Shown: positions 54,969 to 63,741 of the stretch, in pieces
How the letters are laid out: every line of letters starts with the position of its first letter
How positions within the stretch are numbered: the stretch's first letter is position 1
Assembly: GCA_016933955.1 (NCBI GenBank)
Contig: JAFGTT010000015.1
Coordinates: 119,914-183,913, forward strand
Length of the DNA stretch: 64,000 bases
Reading direction: 5' to 3'
Source of the DNA: Candidatus Zixiibacteriota bacterium
Lineage (GTDB): Bacteria > Zixibacteria > MSB-5A5 > GN15 > PGXB01
The notes under the pieces: generated by a model
Told to the model about the DNA's origin: nothing
The model's input: only the letters and a program-made list of their open reading frames with translations
Database searches by the model: none
Program-made: the position numbers and the translations under genes

Positions 54969-55741
54969 AGCGCCGCCTCCGCCGCCTTCGCGATAATATC
55001 ACCCATCTTCCGCGCCGTTTCCATCCGTTTGCAGTCGTCACAGGTATCGAAATACTCGCTCGGTATTTCTCTCTGCTCGATCAGGAAATCGGCGAACTCC
55101 CGGCTGATAATCTCCTTGCCGCACTTTTTGCAGGTCACCAGATCGAATTTTCTATTCCAGATGGTGCGGACGCCGTCCTCGTCCCGCCACGGGATCACAT
55201 CGGTCGGGCAAATCTGGGCACAGGCCAGACAGCCGATACAATCCGGCGGTTCCTCCCCGAAAGGAGGCGCAATGACCTTTTTATGACCCCGTTGAACCGC
55301 CGATATGGCATTTCTTCCCAGCACCTCGCAAATACGGGTGCAGGCGTAACACATTATGCAGTTGTCGGCTTCCGGTCGCGCCTCATAGCTTGATTTACTC
55401 AGGCCGTATTCCTCGGCCAGTTTTTGAATATACTCCGAGTCGGGACAGCGGGCCAGCTGTAAATCGAGGATGGTTTTCCGGATTTCCAGCAACTCCGCTG
55501 TATGCGTCCTGACAATCAATCCGTCTTCGACCGGGTAGAGACACGAAGTGACGTATTTCTTCCAGCCGTCCCATTCCTCGCGCGTGATTTCCACCGTGCA
55601 AAGACGGCAATTACCGGTCGGCTCGATCGCTTCATGATGGCACAGTGCCGGGATATCGATTCCCTCGCGCTTAATGACCGCCAGAAGCATCTCCCCTTCC
55701 CGCGCCTTGACGACTTTTCCATTTATTGTGATATGTACCAT
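54965..55741 (-). CDS. NuoG/HndD N-terminal-like iron-sulfur subunit
   Basis: A 258-residue protein. A plant-type [2Fe-2S] domain leads (ITINGKVVKAREGEML, PALCHHEAIEPTGNCRLC, then SCLYP). Next come two [4Fe-4S] motifs (CIMCYACTRIC and CIGCLACAQIC). A C-terminal zinc-ribbon-like pair (CKKCGKEI, CDDCKRM) is unusual. The NuoG His-Cys cluster and the molybdopterin-like or H-cluster domain are missing, so it is only the electron-wiring part of NuoG or HndD. It lies 10 bases after the NuoF-like gene. Confidence 0.9.
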   Translation of the reverse strand: MVHITINGKVVKAREGEMLLAVIKREGIDIPALCHHEAIEPTGNCRLCTVEITREEWDGWKKYVTSCLYPVEDGLIVRTHTAELLEIRKTILDLQLARCPDSEYIQKLAEEYGLSKSSYEARPEADNCIMCYACTRICEVLGRNAISAVQRGHKKVIAPPFGEEPPDCIGCLACAQICPTDVIPWRDEDGVRTIWNRKFDLVTCKKCGKEIISREFADFLIEQREIPSEYFDTCDDCKRMETARKMGDIIAKAAEAAL

Positions 55742-55751
55742 ATTCCACCCA

Positions 55752-57605
55752 TCATACTATGTCTATGGCATCGAAATTACAAACCGCGTAACATGACCCG
55801 CATTTGGTGCAAAGCTCCTGATCCAGGACATGCAGCTTTTTCTTCTCGCCCGTAATGGCGTTGACCGGACAGACTCTTATACAGGCCATGCATCCGGTGC
55901 ACTTATCGTTGATCGAATAAGTAATCAGTTCCTTGCATACTCCTCCGGGGCATTTCCTGTCCCGGATATGGGCCAAGTATTCATCGCGAAAATACATGAC
56001 GGTACTTAAAAACGGATTGGGGCCGGATGTGCCCAGCCCGCATAGCGAGGCCGTTTGAATAACCTTCGATAGTCGTTCCATCAATGCCAGGTCGTCTTCA
56101 TCGGCCTTACCCTCGCATATCTTCACACATAGTTTATGAAGCTGATATAACCCCTCCCGGCAGGGAACGCACTTGCCGCATGATTCCTCGACCAAAAAAT
56201 TCAGAAAATATCGGGCTACATCGACCATACAGGTACGGTCGTCCATGATAATCATCCCGCCCGAACCCATCATCGATCCGGCCTCCGTCAAGGTGTCGAA
56301 ATCCACCGGCAAATCTAATTTTGCCTCGGGCAGACAGCCCCCCGAAGGACCGCCGGTCTGGACCGCCTTGAATTTCCGCCCTTCGGGAATCCCGCCACCG
56401 ATATCGTAGATTATTTCCCTTAAGGTGATCCCCATCGGGACTTCAATCAACCCGGTATTGGTGATTTTTCCGGCCAGCGAAAAGGCTTTGGTCCCGGTCG
56501 ATTTTTTGGTTCCGATCGAGGCAAACCAGTCGGCTCCTTTGTCGATAATAACCGGGATGGTGGCAAACGATTCCACATTGTTCAACACCGTCGGTTTATC
56601 ATGCAAACCCTTGGCTACCGAACGCACATACTTGGCCCGCGGTTCACCCACTTCACCGGCTACTGATTTCATAAGGGCCGATGATTCGCCGCAGACAAAA
56701 GCGCCGCCGCCACGGTTTATTTTTATGTCGAAATCGAACCCGCTACCCATAATGTCTTTTCCCAGAAGTCCATGCTGTCGGGCGGCATCAATGGCATTAC
56801 GAAGATTTACGACCGCCAGCGGGTATTCTTCCCGAACATAGATATATCCTTCCGGGGAGTCGATCGCAAAAGCACAGATTATCATCCCCTCCAGAACCGA
56901 ATGGGGATCTCCCTCCATAATACAGCGATCCATGAATGCCCCCGGATCACCTTCATCGCCGTTGCAGATAACGTAGCGGATATCGGATTCGATTTTGGCG
57001 CATGAAGCCCATTTGCGCCCGGTGGAGAAACCTCCGCCCCCGCGTCCGCGCAAACCCGACCGGGAAACCTCGTCGATTACTTTGGCCGGTTTCATACTTT
57101 TCAGGACTTTCGCCAGAGCCGCATAGCCACCCCGGGCGATATAATCGCTGATGGAATCGGGATCGATTTGCCCCACATTGCGAAGTGATAATTTCATCTG
57201 CCGGGCATAAAAAGGTATCTCTTTATAATCAACGATCTTCTTCTTGCTTTCGGGATCGGTATAGAGAAGCTTCTCGACAAGCTCTCCTTTTTCAAGTGTC
57301 TTTTCCACGATCTCGGCCACATTGGCCTTCTTGACCTTGGAATAAAAGATGCCCTCCGGCTCAATTACCACCAGCGGGCCCCGGGCGCACAAGCCGTGAC
57401 ATCCGGTCTTCTTGATCGATTCCACCGTCACATCTTTAATTTTTTTCTGGGCCAGAATATTTTTGAATTCTTCCAGAATCTGATCGGAACCGCCGGCCAG
57501 ACAACCCGGCCCCAAACAAACCAAAACTCTCTTTTTCTGGGCCTCGATTCTTTTCTGACATTCCTTCTGCCACTGGCCGAGCTTTTCTGTGCTGTCGATA
57601 CGCAT
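55752..57605 (-). CDS. NuoF/HndC-like NADH-binding flavoprotein subunit with extra ferredoxin domain
   Basis: A 617-residue diaphorase subunit. Residues about 28-110 are a thioredoxin-like [2Fe-2S] domain (VCLGPGCLAGG, KKTGCHGLCARGP). The NuoF core follows, with the NADH site GLRGRGGGGFSTGRKW, the FMN site CNGDEGDPGAFMDR, and the [4Fe-4S] site EESCGKCVPCREG. The C-terminus adds two [4Fe-4S] motifs (CTGCMACIRVC and CTKCGSCYAVC). This is the long HndC/HydB-type form found in bifurcating hydrogenases and related complexes rather than the 430-residue complex I NuoF. It follows the NuoE-like gene by one base. Confidence 0.95.
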   Translation of the reverse strand: MRIDSTEKLGQWQKECQKRIEAQKKRVLVCLGPGCLAGGSDQILEEFKNILAQKKIKDVTVESIKKTGCHGLCARGPLVVIEPEGIFYSKVKKANVAEIVEKTLEKGELVEKLLYTDPESKKKIVDYKEIPFYARQMKLSLRNVGQIDPDSISDYIARGGYAALAKVLKSMKPAKVIDEVSRSGLRGRGGGGFSTGRKWASCAKIESDIRYVICNGDEGDPGAFMDRCIMEGDPHSVLEGMIICAFAIDSPEGYIYVREEYPLAVVNLRNAIDAARQHGLLGKDIMGSGFDFDIKINRGGGAFVCGESSALMKSVAGEVGEPRAKYVRSVAKGLHDKPTVLNNVESFATIPVIIDKGADWFASIGTKKSTGTKAFSLAGKITNTGLIEVPMGITLREIIYDIGGGIPEGRKFKAVQTGGPSGGCLPEAKLDLPVDFDTLTEAGSMMGSGGMIIMDDRTCMVDVARYFLNFLVEESCGKCVPCREGLYQLHKLCVKICEGKADEDDLALMERLSKVIQTASLCGLGTSGPNPFLSTVMYFRDEYLAHIRDRKCPGGVCKELITYSINDKCTGCMACIRVCPVNAITGEKKKLHVLDQELCTKCGSCYAVCNFDAIDIV

Positions 57606-57606
57606 T

Positions 57607-58065
57607 TCAGTCCTTTTTCACCAATTTCAGGGCCTTGTCGACGCGGACATTGCCGTGATACTTGTCATTGACTATCATTACCGGCGCCATGGCACAGGCT
57701 CCGACACAGTTGACGATTTCGATGGTAAATTTTAAATCCTCGGATGTTTCGCCTGCCTTGATTCCCAGTCCGGTTTCCAGCTGCTCGAGAATCAGATCGG
57801 CCCCTTTGATATGACACGCCGTTCCCTTGCAAACCCGAACGATTTTCTCTCCCCGCGGCTTCAGGCTAAAGGCTTTATAAAAGGTTGCCGCGCTGTAAAC
57901 CTTGCTCAGCGGGACACCCATATAATCCGCGGCCTCCTTCAGCGCCATTTGAGGTAAATAATGAAATTCCTTTTGTATGTCCTGCAGAACGGCAATCAGG
58001 GATGCTTTGTCAGCTGGATTCTGCCCGATAACTTCCCTGACCTTTTCTATTTCTATCATCCTCAT
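57607..58065 (-). CDS. NuoE/HndA-like [2Fe-2S] subunit
   Basis: A 152-residue thioredoxin-fold [2Fe-2S] protein (24 kDa subunit type). A helical start (SLIAVLQDIQKEFHYLPQMAL, SKVYSAATFYKAFS) precedes the ligands C in VCKGTACHIKGAD (two Cys) and C in VNCVGACAMAPVM (two Cys). It partners the NuoF-like subunit to pass electrons from FMN. Its stop is one base before that gene, and the 2-oxoacid oxidoreductase gamma gene is 3 bases upstream, so both modules are made together. Confidence 0.96.
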   Translation of the reverse strand: MRMIEIEKVREVIGQNPADKASLIAVLQDIQKEFHYLPQMALKEAADYMGVPLSKVYSAATFYKAFSLKPRGEKIVRVCKGTACHIKGADLILEQLETGLGIKAGETSEDLKFTIEIVNCVGACAMAPVMIVNDKYHGNVRVDKALKLVKKD

Positions 58066-58068
58066 AAA

Positions 58069-58629
58069 TTACCTCTTCACTCCCGCTTCGCGGACAAGCT
58101 TCCGGCCGACCTCGAAGGCCCGGTGATTCACTTCCAGAAGCTCCTGTTTGCGAGCACCCAGCTTTGCATCGAGCATTTTTTCCAGAATCTTAAACGAGAC
58201 AATATCGGTTGCTTCCACATAGGCCGCCAGCATAACCATATTGGCCACCTTCGGACTTCCCGCCTTAATTGCCAGTTCATTGCATGGAACCATAATTTCG
58301 GTAACATCGTCTCGACCGGAATTGATATCAATAAGCGAGCTGTTTATCAGGAGCAAACCGTCTTTACGGATCAACTGACCGAATTTGTCAAGCGACGGCC
58401 GGTTGAACACGCAGGCCGACATGGGATTGTTGATGATCGGAGAACCGATCCGGCTGTCGGATACCACTACCGTACAATTGGCCGTACCGCCCCGCATTTC
58501 AGGACCGTACGACGGTATCCAGACCACCTGCTTGCCTTCCTCCATGGCGGTGTAGGCCAGAAGCTGGCCGGCCGTCATAACCCCCTGGCCGCCGAATCCG
58601 GCGAAGACGACTTCCTTTTGATCGGCCAT
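58069..58629 (-). CDS. 2-oxoacid:ferredoxin oxidoreductase, gamma subunit
   Basis: A 186-residue gamma-domain protein. The start VVFAGFGGQGVMTAGQLLAY and the SYGPEMRGGTANCTVVVSD motif are hallmarks of the 2-oxoacid:acceptor oxidoreductase gamma domain. It forms a complex with the alpha, beta and delta proteins encoded upstream, decarboxylating a 2-oxoacid to an acyl-CoA with reduction of ferredoxin. It begins 1 base after the beta gene stop. Confidence 0.94.
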   Translation of the reverse strand: MADQKEVVFAGFGGQGVMTAGQLLAYTAMEEGKQVVWIPSYGPEMRGGTANCTVVVSDSRIGSPIINNPMSACVFNRPSLDKFGQLIRKDGLLLINSSLIDINSGRDDVTEIMVPCNELAIKAGSPKVANMVMLAAYVEATDIVSFKILEKMLDAKLGARKQELLEVNHRAFEVGRKLVREAGVKR

Positions 58630-58630
58630 C

Positions 58631-59392
58631 CTAAGCCTCCTCCCTTTCCGGATCCTTGTATATGCCCAGCGGATAGTACGGCTTCATATCCGAGGCCACC
58701 CACTGCGTTGCCGCAAAAGGAGCAATTCCCCAGTTGGTCGGGCAGGTCGAAAGGACTTCCACCAGCGAAAAACATTTATTTTCCTTCTGCAACCGAAAGG
58801 CCTTTTTGATGACTTTTTTGGCGCTGACAATATGCATCGGGGTATGGACTGCCGCCCGGGCTATAAAGGCCGGGGTTCTCAGAGTTGAAAGTAGTTCGGC
58901 CATCCTGATCGGGTACCCCGCCAGATTGACATCGCGACCCATCGGCGAGGTGGTTGTCCGCTGCCCCGGCATGGTGGTCGGGGCCATCTGCCCCCCCGTC
59001 ATACCGTAAATGGCATTATTGACGAAGATCACGGTGAATTTCTCCCCGCGGTTGGCGGCGTGCACGATCTCGCCCATTCCGATCGAAGCCAGGTCACCGT
59101 CACCTTGGTAGGTGAATACGATCATATCGGGACGAACCCGTTTGAACCCGGTGGCCAGAGCCGGGGCCCGGCCATGAGGGGCCTCGAGAAAATCACAGTT
59201 GAAATAATTATATATGAGCACGGAACACCCCACCGGTGCCACCCCGACTGCCCTTTCCCGCAGGCCGAGTTCATCGATCGATTCCGCAACCAGGCGATGT
59301 ATCACTCCATGCGTACAACCCGGACAATAATGAGTGATATTGTCGCTCAGCGCTTCCGGCCTTTTGAATATTGTTGTTGTATCGCTTAGCAT
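58631..59392 (-). CDS. 2-oxoacid:ferredoxin oxidoreductase, beta (thiamine-diphosphate) subunit
   Basis: A 253-residue ThDP-binding subunit. [13 protein letters not shown] provides a CxxC near the N-terminus. The ThDP-Mg motif is [30 protein letters not shown], followed by [12 protein letters not shown]. Acyl-CoA/oxoacid pocket residues cannot be interpreted by eye. A VOR/KOR-type assignment is likely (2-oxoisovalerate or 2-oxoglutarate), since pyruvate enzymes differ here. It sits 24 bases after the alpha gene. Confidence 0.95.
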   Translation of the reverse strand: MLSDTTTIFKRPEALSDNITHYCPGCTHGVIHRLVAESIDELGLRERAVGVAPVGCSVLIYNYFNCDFLEAPHGRAPALATGFKRVRPDMIVFTYQGDGDLASIGMGEIVHAANRGEKFTVIFVNNAIYGMTGGQMAPTTMPGQRTTTSPMGRDVNLAGYPIRMAELLSTLRTPAFIARAAVHTPMHIVSAKKVIKKAFRLQKENKCFSLVEVLSTCPTNWGIAPFAATQWVASDMKPYYPLGIYKDPEREEA

Positions 59393-59416
59393 ATTATCCT
59401 CGTTTATCTTCGAAGA

Positions 59417-60490
59417 CTATTTTTTCTTTTTAAGAATTTCCCGTATTTTATCCTTGACCTCGTTGGGCGATGGCACAATTCCGCCTGTCCGGCCGAAAAA
59501 GGCAACCGGCTTTTTACCCAACACGCACCGCTCAATATCCTCGACCATCTGACCCACACTCATCTCGATTGTCAGCACCGCCTCGATATTTTTCTTCGCG
59601 GCCTCAGTATATATTTCTTTCTCCGGGAAGGGGAACAATGTGATCGGCCGGAACAGCCCGACACTTATCCCCTCGGTTTCAAGTTCATCGATAGCTGTCT
59701 GGCAGATACGGGCCATGGTCCCGTAGGCCGCAATCAAGATCCTGTTTTTTTCGGTAACCTTATAAAGTTCGTAACGGACTTCCACGGCCTTAATTTTCTT
59801 TGCCTTTTCGGCCAGGGCGAAACTGTTATCCTCAAGTTTTTGGGGATCAAGAAAAAGCGATTTGGTTATCCTGGCCGGACGATTCTTGGCTCCGGTCAAA
59901 GCCCAGTCATAATCATCGGGATTATTCTCCTCCCGGTACTTTCCAGGGAATTCCACCGACTCCATCATCTGACCGATCATCCCGTCTCCGATGACCATCA
60001 CCGGGATACGATATTTGTCGGCCAGATCAAATGCCAGAATCATCAGGTCAACGGCCTCCTGCACCGACGACGGCGCCAGGACAATTACGCGGTAATCCCC
60101 GTGACCGCCCCCTTTGGTGGCCTGGAAATAATCCGACTGGGCCGGTAGAATCCCACCCAGCCCGGGACCACCCCGCATGATATTTATCAGAACCACCGGC
60201 AGATGTGCTCCGGCCATGTATGATATGGCTTCCTGCATCAAAGAGATGCCCGGTGACGATGAGGTCGTGAAAACCCGTTTACCCGAGGCCGCGGCCCCGA
60301 AAAGCATATTACCCACCGCCACTTCCGATTCCGCCTGAACAAAAACCCCGCCGACTTCCGGCAGACGCCAGCAGAGGTATTCCGCCACCTCGCTCTGAGG
60401 AGTAATAGGATACGCGAAATAGTTTTTGGCCCCGGCGCAAATGGCCGCCTCGCCTATCGCTTCGTTGCCTTTCATCAATTTCTTTGCCAT
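59417..60490 (-). CDS. 2-oxoacid:ferredoxin oxidoreductase, alpha subunit (VorB-type)
   Basis: A 357-residue subunit. It begins MAKKLMKGNEAIGEAAICAG with the family's YPITPQSEVAEYL motif, followed by QAESEVAVGNMLFGAAASGKR, TTSSSPGISLMQEAISYMAGAHLP and VNIMRGGPGLG. I judge it closest to the VorB type, so the substrate may be 2-oxoisovalerate or other branched 2-oxoacids, but 2-oxoglutarate is possible. The ATG at 60490 has GGGAGG two bases before it. The C-terminus has the VTIEMSVGQMVEDI-type segment. The ferredoxin-like delta gene lies 11 bases upstream. Confidence 0.93.
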   Translation of the reverse strand: MAKKLMKGNEAIGEAAICAGAKNYFAYPITPQSEVAEYLCWRLPEVGGVFVQAESEVAVGNMLFGAAASGKRVFTTSSSPGISLMQEAISYMAGAHLPVVLINIMRGGPGLGGILPAQSDYFQATKGGGHGDYRVIVLAPSSVQEAVDLMILAFDLADKYRIPVMVIGDGMIGQMMESVEFPGKYREENNPDDYDWALTGAKNRPARITKSLFLDPQKLEDNSFALAEKAKKIKAVEVRYELYKVTEKNRILIAAYGTMARICQTAIDELETEGISVGLFRPITLFPFPEKEIYTEAAKKNIEAVLTIEMSVGQMVEDIERCVLGKKPVAFFGRTGGIVPSPNEVKDKIREILKKKK

Positions 60491-60501
60491 AACCTCCCCC
60501 T

Positions 60502-60735
60502 TCAATACTCGAATAATGCAAATGAGGTTCCGTGGGTGTGCACCTCGATAGCCACATCGGGACAGGTAATGGCGCAGATTCGGCAGCCGATACACCTGGT
60601 CGGCTCATGCACCTGCGCATAAAAATACCCCTTCAGATTTATCTCCTTTGACATCGAGATAATCTGCATGGGGCAGGCGTGGACACAAAGCTCACAGCCT
60701 TTGCAATAATTCTTATCTATTTTGATACCGGGCAT
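60502..60735 (-). CDS. 2-oxoacid:ferredoxin oxidoreductase, delta (2x[4Fe-4S]) subunit
   Basis: A 77-residue ferredoxin with two motifs, CKGCELCVHACP and CIGCRICAITCP, fitting the delta subunit that precedes the alpha gene in VOR/KOR operons. GAAGGGAATG precedes the ATG. It relays electrons from the thiamine centre. It lies 33 bases after the P-loop ATPase gene. Confidence 0.95.
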   Translation of the reverse strand: MPGIKIDKNYCKGCELCVHACPMQIISMSKEINLKGYFYAQVHEPTRCIGCRICAITCPDVAIEVHTHGTSFALFEY

Positions 60736-60768
60736 TTAATCATTCCCTTCTTCTTCAAAAGCTGATTT

Positions 60769-61491
60769 TCAGCCGGTTTCTTTTTTTCGCTCCCAAGGTT
60801 TTAACATCGACCGGGTCAGCGGCAAAAAAGCGCATTCATAACCGCCGGTATCCATACCCTCTAGAATGTCCCGCTTGACACTGACAAAAAACAGCGGCAG
60901 ACCGGTTCTGGAACCCACTTCACGAGCCAGTCGATACCCTTCATCAATTATTTCCGCGTTGGTTTCGTCGATCATATGGCTGTTGGAGATTAAGCCCGTG
61001 AACTTAAGACGGGCCGTTAATTCGATCCTCTGCATCATCTTAATTGATCCATCCACATCAGAGGTTTGCGGCCGGCGGCTGTTCAAAACCATCAGCATTT
61101 CAAAAGTCCCCGTCTCAAACTCATCGGCCAGCGAACCCAGCGCTCGTGTCCCCTGGGCATCGCCCCCGACATCCAGAATCACTTTTCCTTCGTGACGCTC
61201 GATTATACCCTTCACTTCCGGCAGCAAAATCGGTAAATCAGCGTAAAACTGCCCCCCCTTGGGAGCAACAGCCCGAACCCCAAGTGCTTCCATTTCCCGA
61301 ACAGTCTCGCGGGAACGAAAATAGGGATTTACCAGATCAAGATCGACAATCGTTACCGGGGAATCCTGAGTCGCGGCTAAGAATTTCGCAATATTTACGG
61401 AGACTTCCGTTTTGCCGCTTCCGAAGCCTCCTACGATGATTGTAATAGGACGTAAAATCGAGGGATATCGGATTTTTACCTCATTGGCCAT
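60769..61491 (-). CDS. P-loop ATPase of the CobQ/MinD/ParA-like fold
   Basis: A 240-residue cytoplasmic protein. Walker A is GGFGSGKTEVSVNIAKFLA, a switch/Walker-B-like strand is VTIVDLDLVNPYF, and GKVILDVGGDAQGTRALG follows. The order fits deviant-Walker SIMIBI ATPases, used in cluster assembly, partitioning or cofactor insertion, although GSGKT lacks the second lysine of MinD (KGGxGK). It is the first gene of the redox operon, 33 bases before the delta subunit. I infer a maturation or regulation role for the oxidoreductase; this is not proven. Confidence 0.83.
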   Translation of the reverse strand: MANEVKIRYPSILRPITIIVGGFGSGKTEVSVNIAKFLAATQDSPVTIVDLDLVNPYFRSRETVREMEALGVRAVAPKGGQFYADLPILLPEVKGIIERHEGKVILDVGGDAQGTRALGSLADEFETGTFEMLMVLNSRRPQTSDVDGSIKMMQRIELTARLKFTGLISNSHMIDETNAEIIDEGYRLAREVGSRTGLPLFFVSVKRDILEGMDTGGYECAFLPLTRSMLKPWERKKETG

Positions 61492-61728
61492 GGAATATTA
61501 TCCTTTATCGCCTGTCCCGTCAGCATCATGCTTTCGCTATCCCGCCTTTATTCTTACCACAAAATCCATTCGGCAGGAACAGCCCTGATCCAGCCTTTCA
61601 AAATAACCTATAACCCCAACTGACTAACAATATTACGCAACACCGCCTCAAAGTCAAGGGAATATTGTGAAATTTATCACTAATAATCCCTGCCTTGATC
61701 CATAACAAGATGTCCCTCTATCCCGAAT
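61492..61728. other. 237-base spacer upstream of the redox operon
   Basis: A minus-strand promoter candidate is TTGACT at 61652-61657 and TAATAT at 61630-61635 (16-base spacer), about 140 bases before the ATPase start. No ORF or terminator was seen for the ferritin-like gene. Confidence 0.4.
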
Positions 61729-62241
61729 TTACCCCCATCCTTCCAGCGAGCGGAAATTCTTGAACTGAGCGCTGTCTGCAAAAGTTGAAGGAGCTTTGAG
61801 ATACATCAGGACACTGTCAACCATGTGAATATGGTTATGCTCCTCCTTGGCGATTTTCAGCAGAAGTTCCTTCTTCCTGCTGTCCGGTTCGATCGACGCC
61901 TTTTCCTCATAAAAGGCCTTCGATTTCTCCTCGGTCCGGAGGGCCGTGGTCCAGGCCGAAACAACATCCTGACCAAATGGTCTGCTCTCGCCTTTCTCGG
62001 CCATGGATTGGAATATGTTTTTGACATTCTCCAGAGTTTGACTGCCCGACAGCAATTCACCTCCCGAAATGTCTTTGGGATTGGCCTTCAAACGTTTGAA
62101 ATACTCATAATGCCGCGTTTCTTCTTCGGCCAGAAGAACCAGTATCCGTTTCAGATCGGGATCAGTGGTCCCGGCGGCATGAGTCTCATAATACGCCTTG
62201 CCGTCCTGCTCCATCTTCATGGCATAATCGATTATATCCAT
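61729..62241 (-). CDS. Ferritin-like/rubrerythrin-type di-iron protein
   Basis: A 170-residue four-helix protein. It starts MDIIDYAMKMEQDGKAYYETHA, with the first iron-binding region, then LLAEEETRHYEYFKRL (E-x-x-H), and later ALRTEEKSKAFYEEKA and IAKEEHNHIHMVDSVLMYL (E-x-x-H). These paired carboxylate and histidine ligands make a di-iron centre likely. No rubredoxin CxxC domain is present. It may scavenge peroxide or store iron, useful beside an oxygen-sensitive ferredoxin operon. AAGGAG precedes the start. Confidence 0.9.
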   Translation of the reverse strand: MDIIDYAMKMEQDGKAYYETHAAGTTDPDLKRILVLLAEEETRHYEYFKRLKANPKDISGGELLSGSQTLENVKNIFQSMAEKGESRPFGQDVVSAWTTALRTEEKSKAFYEEKASIEPDSRKKELLLKIAKEEHNHIHMVDSVLMYLKAPSTFADSAQFKNFRSLEGWG

Positions 62242-62357
62242 TGTAACTCCTTGTTATATTCGTTTGACCGCTATTATTTAAAGATACAATAACTCCATGA
62301 TGACGGCAACCATTTAGGCAGATTTTTTTTGGAAAGATTCTCGTATTGCCGGGCCTT

Positions 62358-63269
62358 TTACTCACCGGCCGGCAATAAATCGGGATTGGAATATTTGATT
62401 CGCTCCAGAAGCGAGAGACTCTTGACCCCGAAATAAGCATCCCTCTTGCTGTAAACCTTGTCCTTCAAAGCCTCGGGCAGTGATATAAAACCATAACCCT
62501 TGTCGATCAGGGCGGCAATAATATCCTCGAGGAAATAAGCATTGAGCCGGTTGAGCCGTAATTGTAATATCTGGCGTACCGGGCGTTCCATTATTTCCTG
62601 GGCCAGGGTTTCGGAATTCCCCAGCCGTTCCAGCAGGTGAGTTATATACTCATCGCGCAGTTCGATAAAATCGGCGCTGTCGCGGCTGTTGATGATCTTC
62701 TCCAGCGACAGGTTATAAACGAAATCCTCCACCACGATGGAGGCGTGGGCCAGGTTGATATTGGCCTCATCGAGATAATACTCCACATCCGTTTTAATCT
62801 CGGTGGTGGCTCCGTAATGAAGATATGGAAACCGAAAATATCGACTCGGTTGCTTGAATGATATTAGGAAATCCTCGATCGTCTCTTTGCCCTTTGCGAT
62901 ATCTTCGAGAAACATCTCAATCGGAACATTATCGATATCCTGCCCGGTGTAGGTGAACGATCCGATGGTATGCCCCGCTTCAAGCCATTTAACCAGAATC
63001 TCCCAGTCTCCTTCGATATTGTCGCCGATTACGAATGCCGCCGCCTTGATCTTATGCCTGGCCAGCGTTTCCAGAATTTTATCGTTGATCTCATACCGTT
63101 CGATCCGGGTATAATTTCTTTCCGCCGGAAGATTATCGAAGGTCAGACATATTTTTTTGATATTCAAAATCGGTTTTTTATCGGTATCGCCGCTCTGGCC
63201 GAAAACCGCGGTAGCGAGAAAAAAAACCGCCAGGAAACAAAAACAGGTCCATTTGGCAGAATATTTCAT
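62358..63269 (-). CDS. Exported NodB-fold polysaccharide deacetylase homologue with degenerate metal site
   Basis: A 303-residue exported protein with a signal peptide at about 1-24. The NodB start is ICLTFDNLP (D45, N46), where active enzymes have TFDD. The usual H-x4-H ligands are H100 and then F105 (AGHTIGSFTY), so two of the three metal ligands are lost. The substrate-groove Arg and Pro-Tyr (YFRFPYLHYG) remain. The C-terminal 130 residues are helical and unusual for the family. It is likely a carbohydrate-binding or pseudo-enzyme relative. It is 116 bases from the ferritin-like gene. Confidence 0.85.
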   Translation of the reverse strand: MKYSAKWTCFCFLAVFFLATAVFGQSGDTDKKPILNIKKICLTFDNLPAERNYTRIERYEINDKILETLARHKIKAAAFVIGDNIEGDWEILVKWLEAGHTIGSFTYTGQDIDNVPIEMFLEDIAKGKETIEDFLISFKQPSRYFRFPYLHYGATTEIKTDVEYYLDEANINLAHASIVVEDFVYNLSLEKIINSRDSADFIELRDEYITHLLERLGNSETLAQEIMERPVRQILQLRLNRLNAYFLEDIIAALIDKGYGFISLPEALKDKVYSKRDAYFGVKSLSLLERIKYSNPDLLPAGE

Positions 63270-63390
63270 AACTCCAAATTTAGCCGCCCAAAATCCCCGG
63301 TCAACTAAAAAAGCTTGAAAATAAAGGCATTAGCCGGGATAAAAAGATAATATTACCGAAAGAGAAAACACCCGCCGACTTGAATCCCTC

Positions 63391-63420
63391 TTGACAAACC
63401 GGGCCGACTATTTCTATATT
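63391..63420 (+). promoter_or_regulatory. Sigma70-like promoter of the 63532 gene
   Basis: TTGACA at 63391-63396 and TATATT at 63415-63420 are separated by 18 bases. The leader is about 105 bases. Confidence 0.58.
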
Positions 63421-63531
63421 ATGTAAAATAGAATTTCTTATATAATTTTCTCCAGTAGCCGATTGAATTTTTAAATATAAGTCGGGATTAGCATCATTAT
63501 TTGCTTACCGTTTGGGGGAACGGAGTGAGTC

Positions 63532-63741
63532 ATGAATGAGGACCCTGATATAATCTGGCAGGGGCTTATTGAGGATTACCTGAACAAGCTTCACGGATGG
63601 CAGCGTTTACTGTCGAAATATCCCTCCGGACCGCCGGAGGTTAACCGGGGCAGGCGCAAAAGCAAAATCGATATCGCCTACGAGCAGATGAAAGACGCTC
63701 AGCGGGCTTTATCCGAGTATGAATCGGTCAAGGGTTACTGA
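63532..63741 (+). CDS. Small soluble protein of unknown function
   Basis: A 69-residue protein I do not recognise. It is charged and helical (IIWQGLIEDYLNKLHGWQRLL, then a basic GRRKSKIDIAYEQMKDAQRAL). No Cys clusters or membrane helix. GGAGTGAGTC precedes the ATG and a good promoter lies upstream, so it is probably a real gene. Confidence 0.65.
   Translation: MNEDPDIIWQGLIEDYLNKLHGWQRLLSKYPSGPPEVNRGRRKSKIDIAYEQMKDAQRALSEYESVKGY

Noticed and set aside
54558..58065. NuoE/F/G-like genes as part of respiratory complex I
   Set aside because: No membrane subunits or NuoB/C/D/I are present; NuoF has the long HndC form and NuoG is truncated to its iron-sulfur part.
58069..60735. Naming the oxidoreductase as pyruvate or 2-oxoglutarate specific
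   Set aside because: The alpha subunit looks VorB-like, but substrate residues cannot be read with confidence; left as 2-oxoacid.
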